Source: Terebella lapidaria
Taxonomy: Eukaryota; Annelida; Polychaeta; Terebellida; Terebellidae
Direction of reading: 5' to 3'
DNA length: 64,000 bases
Assembly (NCBI GenBank): GCA_949152475.1
Contig: OX424567.1
Location: 19,493,402-19,557,401 of the forward strand
A program made the position numbers and the translations under genes. Below, one piece after another: positions 1 to 12,800 of this stretch. The number at the start of each line of letters is the position of its first letter. Position 1 is the first letter of the stretch. The notes below the pieces were generated by a model that saw nothing but the letters and a program-made list of their open reading frames with translations, ran no database searches and had not been told where the DNA came from.

Positions 1-1554
1 AGTGGCTCGCATTTATCACTTGCCTCTAACGCGCATATTTCACTGTGTGCTATTGAACTGCAGGAGAGATATAGCACGACAAGAATTTATCAGTCTTCAT
101 ACCAAATAACAGCACTATTTGCAAAGTACAGGTTGTCCGTAAAAAGGTAACCGCAACTCCAGTGCCAACGTCTTTATTTGCCTTTTTATTGGGACATTCT
201 GTATATGTCTAAAGGTTACAACTATATGATGGTATACAGATTCAGTCACTGTGGCATCGATTATGCTTCTCTTGTGAACATGTATATCAACAAGAAAATG
301 CAGCAAACTGCGGAAGACGACATTAGAGCACATCATCAGCACCAGGACAGCTGAATATATCTTACACAACGTAAGGCCTACCCCCCCCCCCCCCCCAAAA
401 AAAAGAAAGAAAGAAGAAGCCATAATTTCATCCCCTATCAAAGGCTTATGTGATTCCAATTCATTTCCGTATACTAGGATGAAAAACATGGCCTACTTCA
501 TTCATATTACTAATAAGTAAACATTTTTTTAAAAATCGATCAATGGATTAGATATGCCTGCTAAAATGATATGGAACCTCATTAAAATATCCTCAAAACA
601 TTGGAAACTATGAGGAATATCTGCATTTGATAACATCAGATATAGCCTAACACATGCCTTTACTGGGCAAATTAAAATACCAGTTAAGAATAAAAAGACT
701 TCCCAATCCAGCACAGAAAACCAGCTTAATTGTCATGTTATAAAATACGTCAAATTATGGTAAATGTAGCCGTGGCATCGCAGCCGCCGACGAATCGCTG
801 TGTTTACTTCATAACGCCAAAAAGTCCACACGCAGATGCCCACATGCATGTATGCATACACGAATTGCTGAACAGAAATTGTGTTTCAAAATACGCGTCA
901 TTGTGGTAAAATTTGCTTTGCATTCTGGGAACGTCAATTTCCATCGGCTCCGCCATTTTGGGACGTTTCTAGATAATTTGAACATTTACGTTATTTTCTC
1001 AAACCTAGCACATCGATTCATGCCTCATATATCTGTGGAATAGTCAAAGTTTCCCATCAATTCGAGAGATTTTATGTCAAGGACAAAGAAAATTCTCATT
1101 TGAAGTAGGTATCTAAACGTTTACATGCCAAAACGTGCGTCGATAGGTTGGCATGAAACCTCCATGAAAAAGTCAGCACATAGACATGTAGAGGGTTGGG
1201 GGCTTCGCCCCCAACGCTCTAATGTCAAAAAATCCATGCAGCAGCTTGTCATGCCTCTTTTGGTTCAACACGTATTGCATGAATGAGCATTATATACTTC
1301 TACTGACCGACAGACAATGATTGTGTCATCCCGTGACGTCACACTGCTGAGGATATGGACAGCTTTGCCTACGTTCTCCAGACAAGGTCGCATTCTGGCG
1401 AGTCTTTCTTCCATGTCCTTACAACCTACATGTGCATCCATAAATATGACACGTCAAATTGAATTGATATGCATTACTCGTCATATCTATGCAGTTCACA
1501 GATTCAGCTAGCAAGAAAAAATATTGATGCACATCCGTACACGCGTACATCAAT
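1..1554. other. Intergenic stretch, no gene seen
   Basis: Only short, unrelated open frames occur here. Visible landmarks are a run of about 17 C residues followed by an A/G-rich stretch near 380-420, and a small hairpin (gggggcttcgccccc) near 1,197-1,212. I see no splice-flanked coding frame and no RNA gene. It lies downstream of the minus-strand mucin-like gene. Confidence 0.6.
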
Positions 1555-1560
1555 TTTATT
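1555..1560 (-). other. Polyadenylation signal AATAAA of the mucin-like gene
   Basis: The minus strand reads AATAAA beginning 11 bases beyond the TGA stop of the mucin-like gene, which implies a very short 3' UTR. The position fits, but cleavage has not been shown. Confidence 0.55.
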
Positions 1561-1570
1561 AGTAGAATCA

Positions 1571-4500
1571 TCATGCGAAATGGAGCATGAAAGAGACAGA
1601 TGAAAAAAGGAATTCAGATGAAAAAGGAACTGCATTTTTGTTGTTGATGCAAGGCCGAGTTGTCCCACCTGTGTCACAGTACTGTTGCAGCTGGTCGAGC
1701 ACAGCTATGGAGAACCCTACAGCGTGTGTCTGGAAGAGCGGGGAGCAATCTTGACTGACGCAAGCCACGCACTTCTCAATGGCATTCCTTTGTCTTCTCA
1801 GCTGTCTGAATATAAAACAATGTGTATAGCTTGTTGATACCATATAGTGGCTTGTGAACCATACGTTGATTGCGTGGTATACTTACAAACAACCTCTTTC
1901 GAAGTCCAAACTGTTTGCTTGACCCTCATCCGCGTGATAAATCGAAGGTAGAACGATTCCAGACCAGCGGCTCATCGCAGCATTCTGTTCAGTCTGACTA
2001 CCATCGCCAAGTTCCTCCAAAGTTCTGTTCAGTACCTCCCCTGCGGCGTAGAGGGCTTGCATGAAGTAGCCGAAGTTTTGGTTGAGGTGTCTGAAGCAGA
2101 AGCCTGGAGACTCAACCTCACACGGTGGTAGGATGTGACTGAGTGACGATTCCGAGCAGATTCTTCTCGAGACTGTCACCATCTTTTGCGGCGTTGTTGT
2201 ATCTCTCTCGGCTGTAGTTGGTAGTTGCGTGGAGGTTTCCTCGTCTGTCATCTTTGTGGTTTGGTGAATTTCCCGTCCACTTGAAGACATGGAGGCGGAT
2301 TGTGATTTTTCTGTTGTCGCTCCAGTGGGCTCGAAATTATGTCCAGTTGTTTTTTCCGTCATTTCCAAATGGGCAGCAGTTTCAGTTTCAACTTGTGCTG
2401 TTGTCCTATCCGGCATAGACCTACTCGTGGCAACATCACTACCACGAGTTGGTTTATCAGGCATCGTAGGGCGATGAGACGTATCATTTTCAACAGGTGC
2501 CGTTGACATTTCCGGCATACCTATGGGGACTTCACTTCCACGAGTTGGTTCTCCAGGCATTTCAGGTCTTCCAGTGCTAACCTCTCTGCCGTCTTGACCT
2601 GGTCGAGTAGATGTTCCGGACAAGATACTTTCAGTGACGGTTTTCAATGTGCTTATCATGTTCCTTCCACTGTGCATGTCTGTACTGTCTGTACTAGTTG
2701 GTTTCGTAGATTTATGATCAGGGGCAGCGTTTTCAGCTGTAGTCCATTCCATGCCCGTAGTAGTGGTTGCACTGGTTTCTCTTGCAGGTTCTTCAACCAT
2801 CGTAGGTTTGTTGGTTGGTTTCTCAGTAGTTGGGATGACTGTAATCCCCGGTGCACCGGTGACTGGTCGAGTTTTCTCTGGAATGGTCGCTTTGTCTGGT
2901 GTCGTTGTCGGCTCTCGTGTTTCGGGTATATCTTTGCCCGGCCTCGTTGGCTTTCCTTTCATTGTAGATCTCTCAGGCATGGTTGTGGTTTGTACTTCTT
3001 GCTCATGATTTGGTTCAGTTGGTTTGTCTAGATCTCCCGCCAAGGATTTGGTACTTACTTCAGTATTAGCTGACGTCATTGACGTCGTGTGTTTTGTTGT
3101 CGCTTCTGTTGTAGTTTCCGGTTCCGGGCATTCTGATGCAAATCTCATGTCCCAACTCTCAATGGCAGATAGCCTCAAATCCTCCAAATATTCACAATCA
3201 GCTGCATTCTGAGCAAGACACGCCAATGTCTCCCAGTATAATCTTAAGGAAAAAGTGGTTAGCCTATACTACATTTCGCAATACAATGGCCGCATAATCA
3301 GTCATCGATAGCGGTACCCAAAACGAGATACATGTAGCTAGCAGAAAGTGAATCGCTGATGAACAGAAAAATTAATTTATAGAATGAATCACACATGAAG
3401 CCATGCATTTGAATATAGTCACAAGCGACTCACGTACTCGCACATCTGTTCAAAAATCACGGAATTCATCCCGCCGTTGATTCTCCTCAGCCGACCGTCG
3501 ATGCTGCTGATACAGATCAGAACTTCTCTGTGCCGTTTGGAGAAATCCTCGCATCCTGACAACAATGATGAACCATTACAGGTTCCATTTCGTGTATTAA
3601 TATGGAATTGTAGTGGTCCTATACTGGTTTTTATTCTTCAGACGTCATTCGGCACTCTTACCATCTGCGCAATACGGTGAGATATGCCGATTGAATCTGG
3701 ACATGAACCCGAAAAATGTCTGTCTGACTGCAGTCTCACATTTGGAGAGTATCGGTTGTGCACATCGCCTGACCTTGTTCGTTGACATTATCCTACAATA
3801 AAATTACACATACAAGAAATAGGATTATAAACATCTATGATATTAAAACGATGCATTGTTTGCACTTCTACAATAATTCGTTCACCAATTTGTTATGGGA
3901 CAAAGATTGAATCGAAAAAGCAATATTACTTCTGCAAGAAACTAACGAACAAGTGCACCTGCACGCGGAGTCCACGTCCATTACAGCGAGCTGTGATGCT
4001 CTCAATGACGTCAGAGCTACCAGGGGCCGATCCAGGACCGCCCGCAGTGTGTCAATGTCCATGTTGTTTACAAATTCTCCGTCCAGGGACGCGAGGTCAG
4101 GCACCAGGTCCCTAGGCAACAGCGCGCCAACGGCATCCTTGTCACGGCACCAAAATGTAATGACATTAAATATACCACTGAAATACTACACTTTCTTGAT
4201 ACGTATAGAATACTTAGAGTGAGGACAGAAGTAGGAAGTAACATTTGTCAGTGCAGCCTGGTGTTATACGTCGACGGTATGAGCACGGTCAAGTTCACGC
4301 GAAAATCAATGTCAACATACATCACTTGTACTGATATGGGAGATGTCATATAATGTACAAGTATGGAACAATTTAATATAATTCGTGTATTATCACCTGG
4401 ATCTCTTCCAGACATTCGCTAAGCTTCAGAAGAGAACATTGGGGCTCTTGAGTCTGATTTGTGGGGGGCCTTGTGCTGTTCATTCCCTGGAATATACCGG

Positions 4501-4943
4501 AGCCGAGCACGGTGTCACTCGGGCCAAGCTTGTCTCTGTTATCCCCTGACGGTAGGGGCGGTCTCGCCGGAGCCGGCGCTGAACCACCCCCCGGTTGGGG
4601 ATTGGATCCGCTCCCGGAACCCGGAGACGAAGGCGGATCCGTGGGAGGTCTCCTCCGCTGTCCAAAGGCAACTCCTGTAATTGATTTTAGTTGCAACTTG
4701 GACTTGATTTTTAATTTGAGCACGGTTCAATCTATTTCTTTTAATCAAACGAATTTGTACTTAAAAATAATGGATCTTGTACGCCATTGTTACACGTCAT
4801 ACATGACTCAGAGCTTGGCTTTTCATGTGTAAATGCATAGTTTACTTTTATGCTTGTTTGGTTTAGACTCTAGGCAATTATAATTTTCACTCACCTACAC
4901 ATAACCACAACAGAAGCACCAGCCTCACTCCAGTCAACTCCAT
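1571..4943 (-). CDS. Secreted, probably GPI-anchored mucin-like protein with Cys-rich helical domains (7 exons, 781 aa)
   Basis: Coding exons in transcription order are 4943-4895, 4674-4397, 4137-3959, 3792-3662, 3555-3438, 3242-1887 and 1805-1571. Summed length is 2,346 nt and every phase matches. The ATG at 4943 opens a signal peptide (MELTGVRLVLLLWLCVG, then a likely cleavage after VAFG). A Pro/Ser/Gly-rich spacer follows, then about 190 residues with roughly a dozen cysteines in a helical context. A stretch of about 280 residues rich in Thr, Pro, Glu and Met resembles a mucin O-glycosylation domain. A second Cys-rich segment begins near RRICSESSLSH. The last exon ends in a hydrophobic tail (EFLFSSVSFMLHFA), as in a GPI-anchor signal. 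The exon 5 donor was taken as GA|GTACGT because the neighbouring GTGAGT would break the frame. I do not recognise the Cys-rich domain. A role as a surface mucin or lectin-like protein is inference. Confidence 0.75.
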
Positions 4944-5653
4944 GTGGAATGATTGATTTTCAGTAACAAATTTTCAGATTCGAAACAGGTACATGCAACT
5001 TTTTCCTGTCTTGTTGGTGCAAGAAATTCTTTTGGAATATGGGAATAATTCTGCCTCTTCATTGAAGTTTTACCTAGACTCCTACTTAGTGGATTCAAAA
5101 CTACATCTAGTACGCGGTATATTGATTATTGAGTTCTTCGATCTATTATGCCTGTCACTCATTGTGTCTGCAACGATATTATCACCTCAAATTGTAACTT
5201 GAGAACTGGATGAACGAGCTCCGTGTTTCTTCACCCGTGAATATAATTGGCGACCGTGTTACTGATGATCAACAAGTCCTGTCTGGACAGGTTCATTTCA
5301 TATACAGATGATATATGAGCAGATGTGCATGCATATTTTTGTATTATGTCCATGTGATTTCTGATATTCACTTTATACAGGTCATAAACTTCTAACAATG
5401 AGGTCACTTACCACGACTTGATGGTTCATAACGAACCAACGGACACAATTATTTTATGTGAAACTTTGTCTATGTATGGTGGATGTGTGTATATTCACTA
5501 TAATAATTATTTAGTAAATATAATAGTTTGTTTTCTCTCAACGTTTATGTTTCGAACTAATCTGAGCTCATCAAACAAACAAAAAAGACCTACATTGGCC
5601 CAAGTTGAAGCACTTCTTTTCAGTGAATGAAACAATTGATAAATTTCAATAAA
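4944..5653. other. Intergenic spacer between the mucin-like and plakin genes
   Basis: This holds the 5' flank of the mucin-like gene. The open frames here are short and lack flanking splice signals or recognisable content. I found no convincing TATA box or other promoter element. Confidence 0.5.
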
Positions 5654-5659
5654 TTTATT
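5654..5659 (-). other. Candidate polyadenylation signal AATAAA of the plakin gene
   Basis: The minus strand reads AATAAA about 355 bases beyond the plakin stop codon. I saw no closer canonical hexamer. The stretch 5,660-6,013 would be an AT-rich 3' UTR. Confidence 0.4.
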
Positions 5660-6013
5660 GGTAGATCACATGCAACAATAACAAAATAGCAGAAAAGAAA
5701 TGAAATTTCATGAGAAAAGTGACTTTTTTTCTCGGATTAAATACCGTCATAAATTAAAATGCATAGCACCATATACCTTACATGTACATGTATAAATAGC
5801 ATTATAAATTTCCAACATTTTCCTGGTTTCGCAAAAGGCAAATACCCTGTATTCACAAAATAATCATAGCAATGAGGTACATCAAAATTACATCACTATA
5901 TCCGTTTGCCTGAAAAACAGAGTCGCGATATCACAAATGCATAGTCAAAAATGGCAGATTCATTGCAATATATTATAGAATTATACATTGATATTAAAGT
6001 TATTATGAGGTGA

Positions 6014-6875
6014 CTACATGGCGGATCCAAACGATGATCCGGAAGCCATTGAATCCATGCTATCGGAGCGATCCCGACTGACGAAACGTTCCAGTTTAAC
6101 TATGCTCTCCAGAACGCGTAGCTTGACGTATCCCTGCTTCGCAGCGTCAATGACGTGCATGTGCATTCCGGATCGGTTGTCGTAATAAATCCCTTCCTCC
6201 TTGTTGATAATCCTCTTCTGGCAGGCTTCATCGAACGGGATCCGTTTGCCAAGACGTCGATCCATAATCGCGTACACGGCGAAGGTCCGCGTGATGGTTT
6301 CGGGGTTGCTCTGTTCATCTTTATCATACTCAACGATTAGCAGGCCGGAATCTATAGCGTTTTTAGCGCTGACTTGCTCGTTGACGGCGGGGTTGATCCA
6401 CATTCCTCGACTGGCGTCGAAGATCCCCCTCTCAATGGCCTCGACGACGTTCAGCTCTTCGTTGCTTTGTGGATCTCGTACGCGTTTGATGGTGTACGGG
6501 CGGTTCTCCCTGGTGACACTCACGGTGACTAGACCGACCTCCTTCGTCGGCCCGTGGATCAACTTCGTCTGGAGTCCATCGACGACAATCAAATCAGCAT
6601 TGATGGCGGCTTGTATGGGTATCGGTTGGCGTGTGATCGGATGGACGTAGACCCCCGCCCTCTGGTCTACAAGCCCGCTTGTTGACGCGTCCTCAAGACT
6701 CATGTGACGGTTATAGCGTGGATCGAGTACGGCAGCCACGGAGAACGTCTGGCGTACCTCGCCCGTGGTTGACGTGAAGGTCGTCGTCTCCATCACTTGG
6801 GTCTCTTGGTGTTGCACGGAGATCGCGACGCCGCGGTCAGGATTGTCCAGCAATTCCACCACCCAGTCAAGGTTG
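6014..6875 (-). CDS. Plakin gene last exon: plakin-repeat module and Ser/Gly tail
   Basis: The exon opens at a CACCTAG acceptor (phase 2) and reads to the stop at 6014. At least three paired repeat units are seen, each starting like FSVAAVLDPRYNRHMSLEDA, with conserved Asp-Pro/Arg turns and helix pairs ending in AA/AIxxGLI patterns (INADLIVV, IDSGLLIVE, AKQGYVKLRV). These are PLEC-type repeats as in the middle region of spectraplakins, which bind partners such as intermediate filaments in other plakins. The tail SRDRSDSMDSMASGSSFG resembles the Gly-Ser-Arg tails of plakins. Confidence 0.8.
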
Positions 6876-9800
6876 CTAGGTGAGAAAAGATTCATAGACT
6901 AAGAGTGGTATGACTTCTGACCGCAGCAGTGTATTTCCAACATATGTCTTAAACCCTAACCGTCGATTTCTAGCTCGAAGAGCCACTGGTCGGGCCAGAA
7001 TCCCCAATGTGTTTTGACTGACGTTTAACAACATAATTCTTTCAACAAGAACGAAAAATACATAGAGCTATACTCACTCGTCATCTAAATAGTTTTCCAG
7101 TCCATATCTAATGGCAAAGTCTCTGGCTGCTTGTCTTTTCTTCACCAAATCCTGTAAAGACAAGAAGTTCAACAGATACATGAACATGTATTCATTCAAA
7201 CACTAAATTGATATCCCTCTGATAACTGATGAATCATAATGCACGTAAATTAAAAGTAAAATACACTATCAACAGTCAGTAATGCAAAATGACGAATACA
7301 ATCAGCTACATCATTTGATCAACAGTACCGGATTAACCATTTTCCTAACCTGTAACTCCTCCAACATGTGGTACAGATCCACGATAGGCTCCGAGACCTC
7401 ACCCTGTACTCGCGGATCTGAGGGAGAAACGTTCGTCTCATAATAATTTCTACGCGAGATATTGGTCATTCAATAGGAACCCACGATTGTGCAAAGTCAT
7501 GGAATTTAAACACAGTCAAATATGACAAAGTCGTCCATACACTTTCTGGCAACATATTACACAATGTACACAGCAATGTGTATTTTTTTAAATCTTTGTT
7601 ACCATAATTATTCAGTCAGTACATCTCAAAATTACTTTTTTTCCAAGAAGTAGTTGTTTCCCAGCATTTTATACCGATACTATTACCGATCACAGACCTT
7701 CAGACAGCGAGAGCCGAGCCATGTGGACAGCATCCTTCAATCCATGCTCGATCTCTTCCAGCTTGGGGTACCCAGCCAGATTGGAGAACAGATCATCGCA
7801 CGCGTCGTCCAGGCTGAGCAGGTCAGCGAGCACCTCCTGTTTACGCTCGGCGGTCAGCTGCTGCAACAGCGGGTCCTGGAGGGGAGAGATGGTGGTTTTC
7901 TATGTAAAATGCAATGTATATATGTACATGTATGTCCCAACTGCGTACTTGCTCCTCAGGACTGAAGTATGGTGCATATGTTTATACACGTATTTCAATG
8001 AGGGTACCCGAGTAACTGCGTATCAATGAGTTGAGAAGAGCATCTAAGATTACATATAAAAGCATACAACCAAGAAAAAATTGTGGCAAATAAATAAAAA
8101 ATATTCGCCGAAGGTTAAACAACTCACGGCTTTCTCTAAAATCGGGTTGAGGACACCCTTGGAGTACTTGAGTAGCCGGTGTCTCATGGTCTCAATGTAG
8201 CGGTCCATCAGTGCGGACAGCGCCTCCTCCAACCTGGAATCATCCATTCATCATGATATGCTCAGGAAGAATGTCATGTGAATGACAAACGCTCCAGCTT
8301 TTGTTTGGGACAAATGTGATGGATTCACATGTGGATTTTGGATTTCCCTATTTGACAAGGATCTAAATGTAGAGCAAGTTAGGTGTAGGCTACATGATAC
8401 TAGTTTACCCATTGACGACATGACATCATATGTGGAATCGAAAAAAAATGGTTGGTTGAAATAAATGTTCTTATTCTCACAAGTTCTCACTCTCACAAAA
8501 AGCTAACTTCCCGTCATACTTAGTTCATGTAAATGTCGGCATACTCACTGTGCTGCAGCGAGGACGGCGTCTGGATCAGGCGGCGGGATCACACAGTACG
8601 CCGCGGGGATGTCGTCCTGCATGCCCGCCGAGTTCTGTACGCGCCAGGTGTAGGGTGCCGTGTTATCTATCAGTTTCAGCGGCTCACCCTCACCCAGGTC
8701 AAACTGTATAACGTTAATACCGCAGAGTCATTGATTGTGCATTATTCATATAACAAGTATATCACTGCAGGCTATTCACTTGGTGAAAACCCATGACTGC
8801 TATCTGGCAAAACCTTTTTCTGCTGGTACATTGCTGAACACAGTTTAGGATCTCTCCGACTCTCAGAACGTTGAAGTGCATGACACAATTTATGAGATGT
8901 ATCTATCGTGTTTTAAAAAATCATCATCCAAATTCAGTGCAATTCATCATAGATTTGAGCGAGGAAGCTGTACCTTCTCCGATGAGAGCGCACTGACACA
9001 CTGGATGTCTAGCGGGTCAGTGAGCGGTTCCTTGCGTCGTCTCATGGGCACGATGTTCGCACTCCGCTTGACCACGTCCTGGACATTCGTCTGCAGACTC
9101 TGTAGGTACGCGCCGGTTTTCTGCGAAAGAAGAAAGAATAATATTTAAAACTGTGAGCCGCAGAAGGCTATCTTGGGACATCGCGTCGTTACTACCATAG
9201 TCACAGCCATTTACCGTAGCAATTGTGGCAAAAGACTGCGGATGTTGTACCCAACTCAACCTGGACACCTGAACAGCATCAACCCTCGCCCTCATCCAGC
9301 TACATTGTACGCCTGAACCTCACCTTGAGTTTCTCGAGGTCCACCTTGCTGTCCTGAGCACTCTCATCCTCCTCAGCCATAGCGCCCTCCACCTCCTCAT
9401 GTTGTAGCTGTTTGTGGAAGTCCAGCATCAGCCGCTTCAGCGCCTTGGCGTCTTCGAAGAACTGCAGAAGATACATGTACAGTAGTCCATTATGCGAAGT
9501 TCATGGAGTATATTCGATTGATTAAAACTCTGGACATAAGAAATAAGATAGTGGTACTGATTAGCCAACGTGTAGGGTGTACCCATAATGGTGGTAACCA
9601 ATCGTAATTTTTTGGATGATACTATGTTACGCACCAGATGATATCCAGCCGCGTGTCTCAGTTGAAGATCCACACAGAACAGCAAACGTCTCAAACCCAG
9701 CCACTGAGCGCGCAAGTACGCCCTCCGCTTCTGCTCGATCAAAAAGAGTTTAGCCAGCAAACGGTATACAATGCATCGGCCTCAAATATAATAACATAAC

Positions 9801-12800
9801 TTGAATGCATAGGGAGGTTGTTAGACTGAAACGTACAAAGACTTCCGCAAGAGGATCATGTGGCGTCTGTTGATCCGACGTCAGATCCGCCTCGGGTTTG
9901 TCATCGAGACTCTCCGAGTCCTGATCCAGGAGTGCCAGGGCCTTGGTCGTGATCTCATCACTCAGAGCCTGGGGAAATCATGCCAGCAAGAACAGTGAAT
10001 TACAATACATAAAGTTCATAATCTTATGTGGAACTTCTATTGGCAATGTTCTATCGGAACATTTGGTTACAAACATTGCGTAAGCTTTGCTTAATTGTAG
10101 CTAGTGTTCATATAACTTTATACCGGATACAAATGAATTTATAATTAATTTTCATTCACCTGGAAGCTACCGCTAATATCACGAATTCCCACCAACTTCT
10201 CTCTGAATCCACGCGGGAACTGATCAAGCTGCAATCAGAAATAAGTTCAAAATGTCAACATATACACGAACACGGTCGAAACAAACAAAACAACTGACCA
10301 ATCGAACATCCATATACGAGTCGAGCTCTGTACTGTGGACTTACATTGATTTCAGACGCGATCTTCACGTTAGTACGCATGGCTTCGGAGAGGTCCTCCA
10401 GTAGTTCTCCAGTGTCAAAGTCTGGATCTACACTTGTGTTGTCCAGGTCCTCTAGATTCTCGGCAAAGTCGGCCATCTCCAACACCTTCAGGTCCTGACC
10501 AATGGTATCCTTCTCCTTGACTAGGGTTAAGTTCTCCAGACTCTCCTTGCTCAAACCAGGCTGCAGGAGGTTCCTTCTCAAGAGGTAGCCGTCATTGCCC
10601 TCCGGTTTGGTAACCTTTGATAGTTCCTCAAGTCCACGGGAACCCTTCTTGTGCGACTTACGGTCATGTTGGATCATGGCTCGCAATGGGAGTGGTATCT
10701 TCGCCTCACGTCTCTCAGAGTGTGATGTTTTAGTTGTGGTTGCTCTGGCGGGTTCAATTGGTCTGATTGGCGTGCTATGTGGCATTTCTGTCACAACGCC
10801 TCTCAAACTGGACTCACCAGATGTCTGCTTATGTACGGTCCTCACCTCTGGAACTTGTTTCATGGTAATTCTTAGATTTTGTTTTTCGTCGCCGCCTTGT
10901 CGCTTCATGACTCTCTCGGGTACCTCATTCGCCATTCCTGACACGGTTGGTCTTGCTTCTATTACTTGTGCCTGTTGTCCAACATCAACTCCCGATCTTG
11001 TATTCCTCTCTAACCCTTTCACATGCTGATTGTCGTCCGTGGCTTGTATCAGTGATTTCATTCCATGGCTCTGAACAATCTCGCCCTCGACTCCATTCAC
11101 GCTGGCAAGCTTCTCGCCAGACCACACTTCTTCCTTGACAGCGGATGTTCTCATTTCCTCCCTGGTAACGGGCCTGCCTTGCTTGGCATCACCCCAGCTA
11201 CCATAACGACTTTCCCTAGGTCTACCTGGTGTGGTTTGAGGTTTCTTAACAGTGGTACCGCTCTCATATACCCGTGCACTCTGTTGTACGGTCTTCAATG
11301 GGTCTTCCCGACTCATCCCACGGCTGACTTGTCTTCGGATTGTGTAACCACTTCCCTCCTGTAACAACAAAAGAACGTTGAATTGAGATCAAGGAGACTG
11401 AATAAAGCATAGACTACATCTACTATTGTGTTACACTAGTGTTTTCGTTTGGCAGGCCTGTTATACTCCTTTTTTCATTCATCTCTACCTTATGGACATA
11501 TCGCTACAAACCTCAGATGGCTCTGACATCAGACCAGCTTTCTTCAGTATTTTCTGGGTGCCACTTTCTCCTGGCTCATTATTCCTTCTCTGACCCGTCG
11601 AGTTCTGTCTAGTTGCCTTGGATGGCCCACCAGCTACAGCTTCTTCAGAACGATTGGTGTCAGTTCTGGATGTTTGAGCTGGTTCCTGAGTGATAGACTC
11701 AGACCTAGCTGTCGTGATTGATCCAGAATGGATGTGTTCAGTTCTAGACACAGAAGCTGGTTCCTGACTAGTGGATCCAGACCGAGCTGTCGTGGTTGAT
11801 CCAGAATGGATGTGTTCAGTTCTAGACACAAAAGCTGGTTCCTGACTAGTGGATCCAGACCGAGCTGTCGTTGTTGATCCAGAACGGTCGTATTCCATTC
11901 TGGGTGGTGGAACCTTCTCTTGGCTAGCCCAAGTTCCATTGGTTGATCCAGAATGGTTGTATTCAGTTCTGGAGTTGGGAGCTGGCTCTCGATCGACGAA
12001 GTCTGACCTAGGTGTAGTAGCTGGTCCAGGGTGGTTGTATTCAGGTCTTGATATTGGAACTATCTCTTCGGTAGTAAAATCAGGTCTACTCATCTGAGTT
12101 GGCTCTGTTTTAGCATAGTCAAACCTGCCTGCCATTGTCGGTTCCTGGTTGTTGGTGTCACGAGTGGTTGCCTCAGCTGGACCCTGGTTAGTAGTGTCAA
12201 CTCTAGTTGTCTCTGTCGTCACTTGGTTAGTTGGTTCATTCTTAGCGGTTAGGGTCACTGTTGTGGTTTTGATCTCGGTTATTACAGGTGTTCTACCGGC
12301 ACCGGGTGCTGGTCGCAGTCGTGATGAAGAGATGGGCGGTGGAAGGCTGTTCGAGAAAACTGGCGGGGTTTTCGGTGACGTCATAGGGGTATCCACATGG
12401 CGGTGAATCTCTTCTTCTTCTGGTGTATTCCTTCCTCCACCTGTCTTGTCGTCAAAGCTGCTACTACTTTGCTTGTAGATCGTCAAATTTGCGGCCACCT
12501 ATATGACACAGCACATTTATGCCAGTTAAAGCATATTTTACAATCATCGAACGAGCCCATGAGAAAAACTGCATACTGTCAAAATGTGACAAAATAATGT
12601 ATCCATCCCAAGTTTTATCTTCAACAACATCTCATCTGATATGTTATCTTGTATTAAGGCTGCCAACTAGTCACTCTTAACTGTCGTTCAAAACCGGGCA
12701 TATAATTGATGATAGCAACTTCATATTTTACTACCATTTAAAACACACAAAACATTACCGGCAAGTCTACTGATTCTGTCCGCCTGGTTTGGGATGTTTC

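Noticed and set aside
2594-3031. Plus-strand Cys/Phe/Arg-rich open frame of 145 codons
   Set aside because: Antisense of the Thr-rich mucin exon, which has a consistent splice model on the minus strand.
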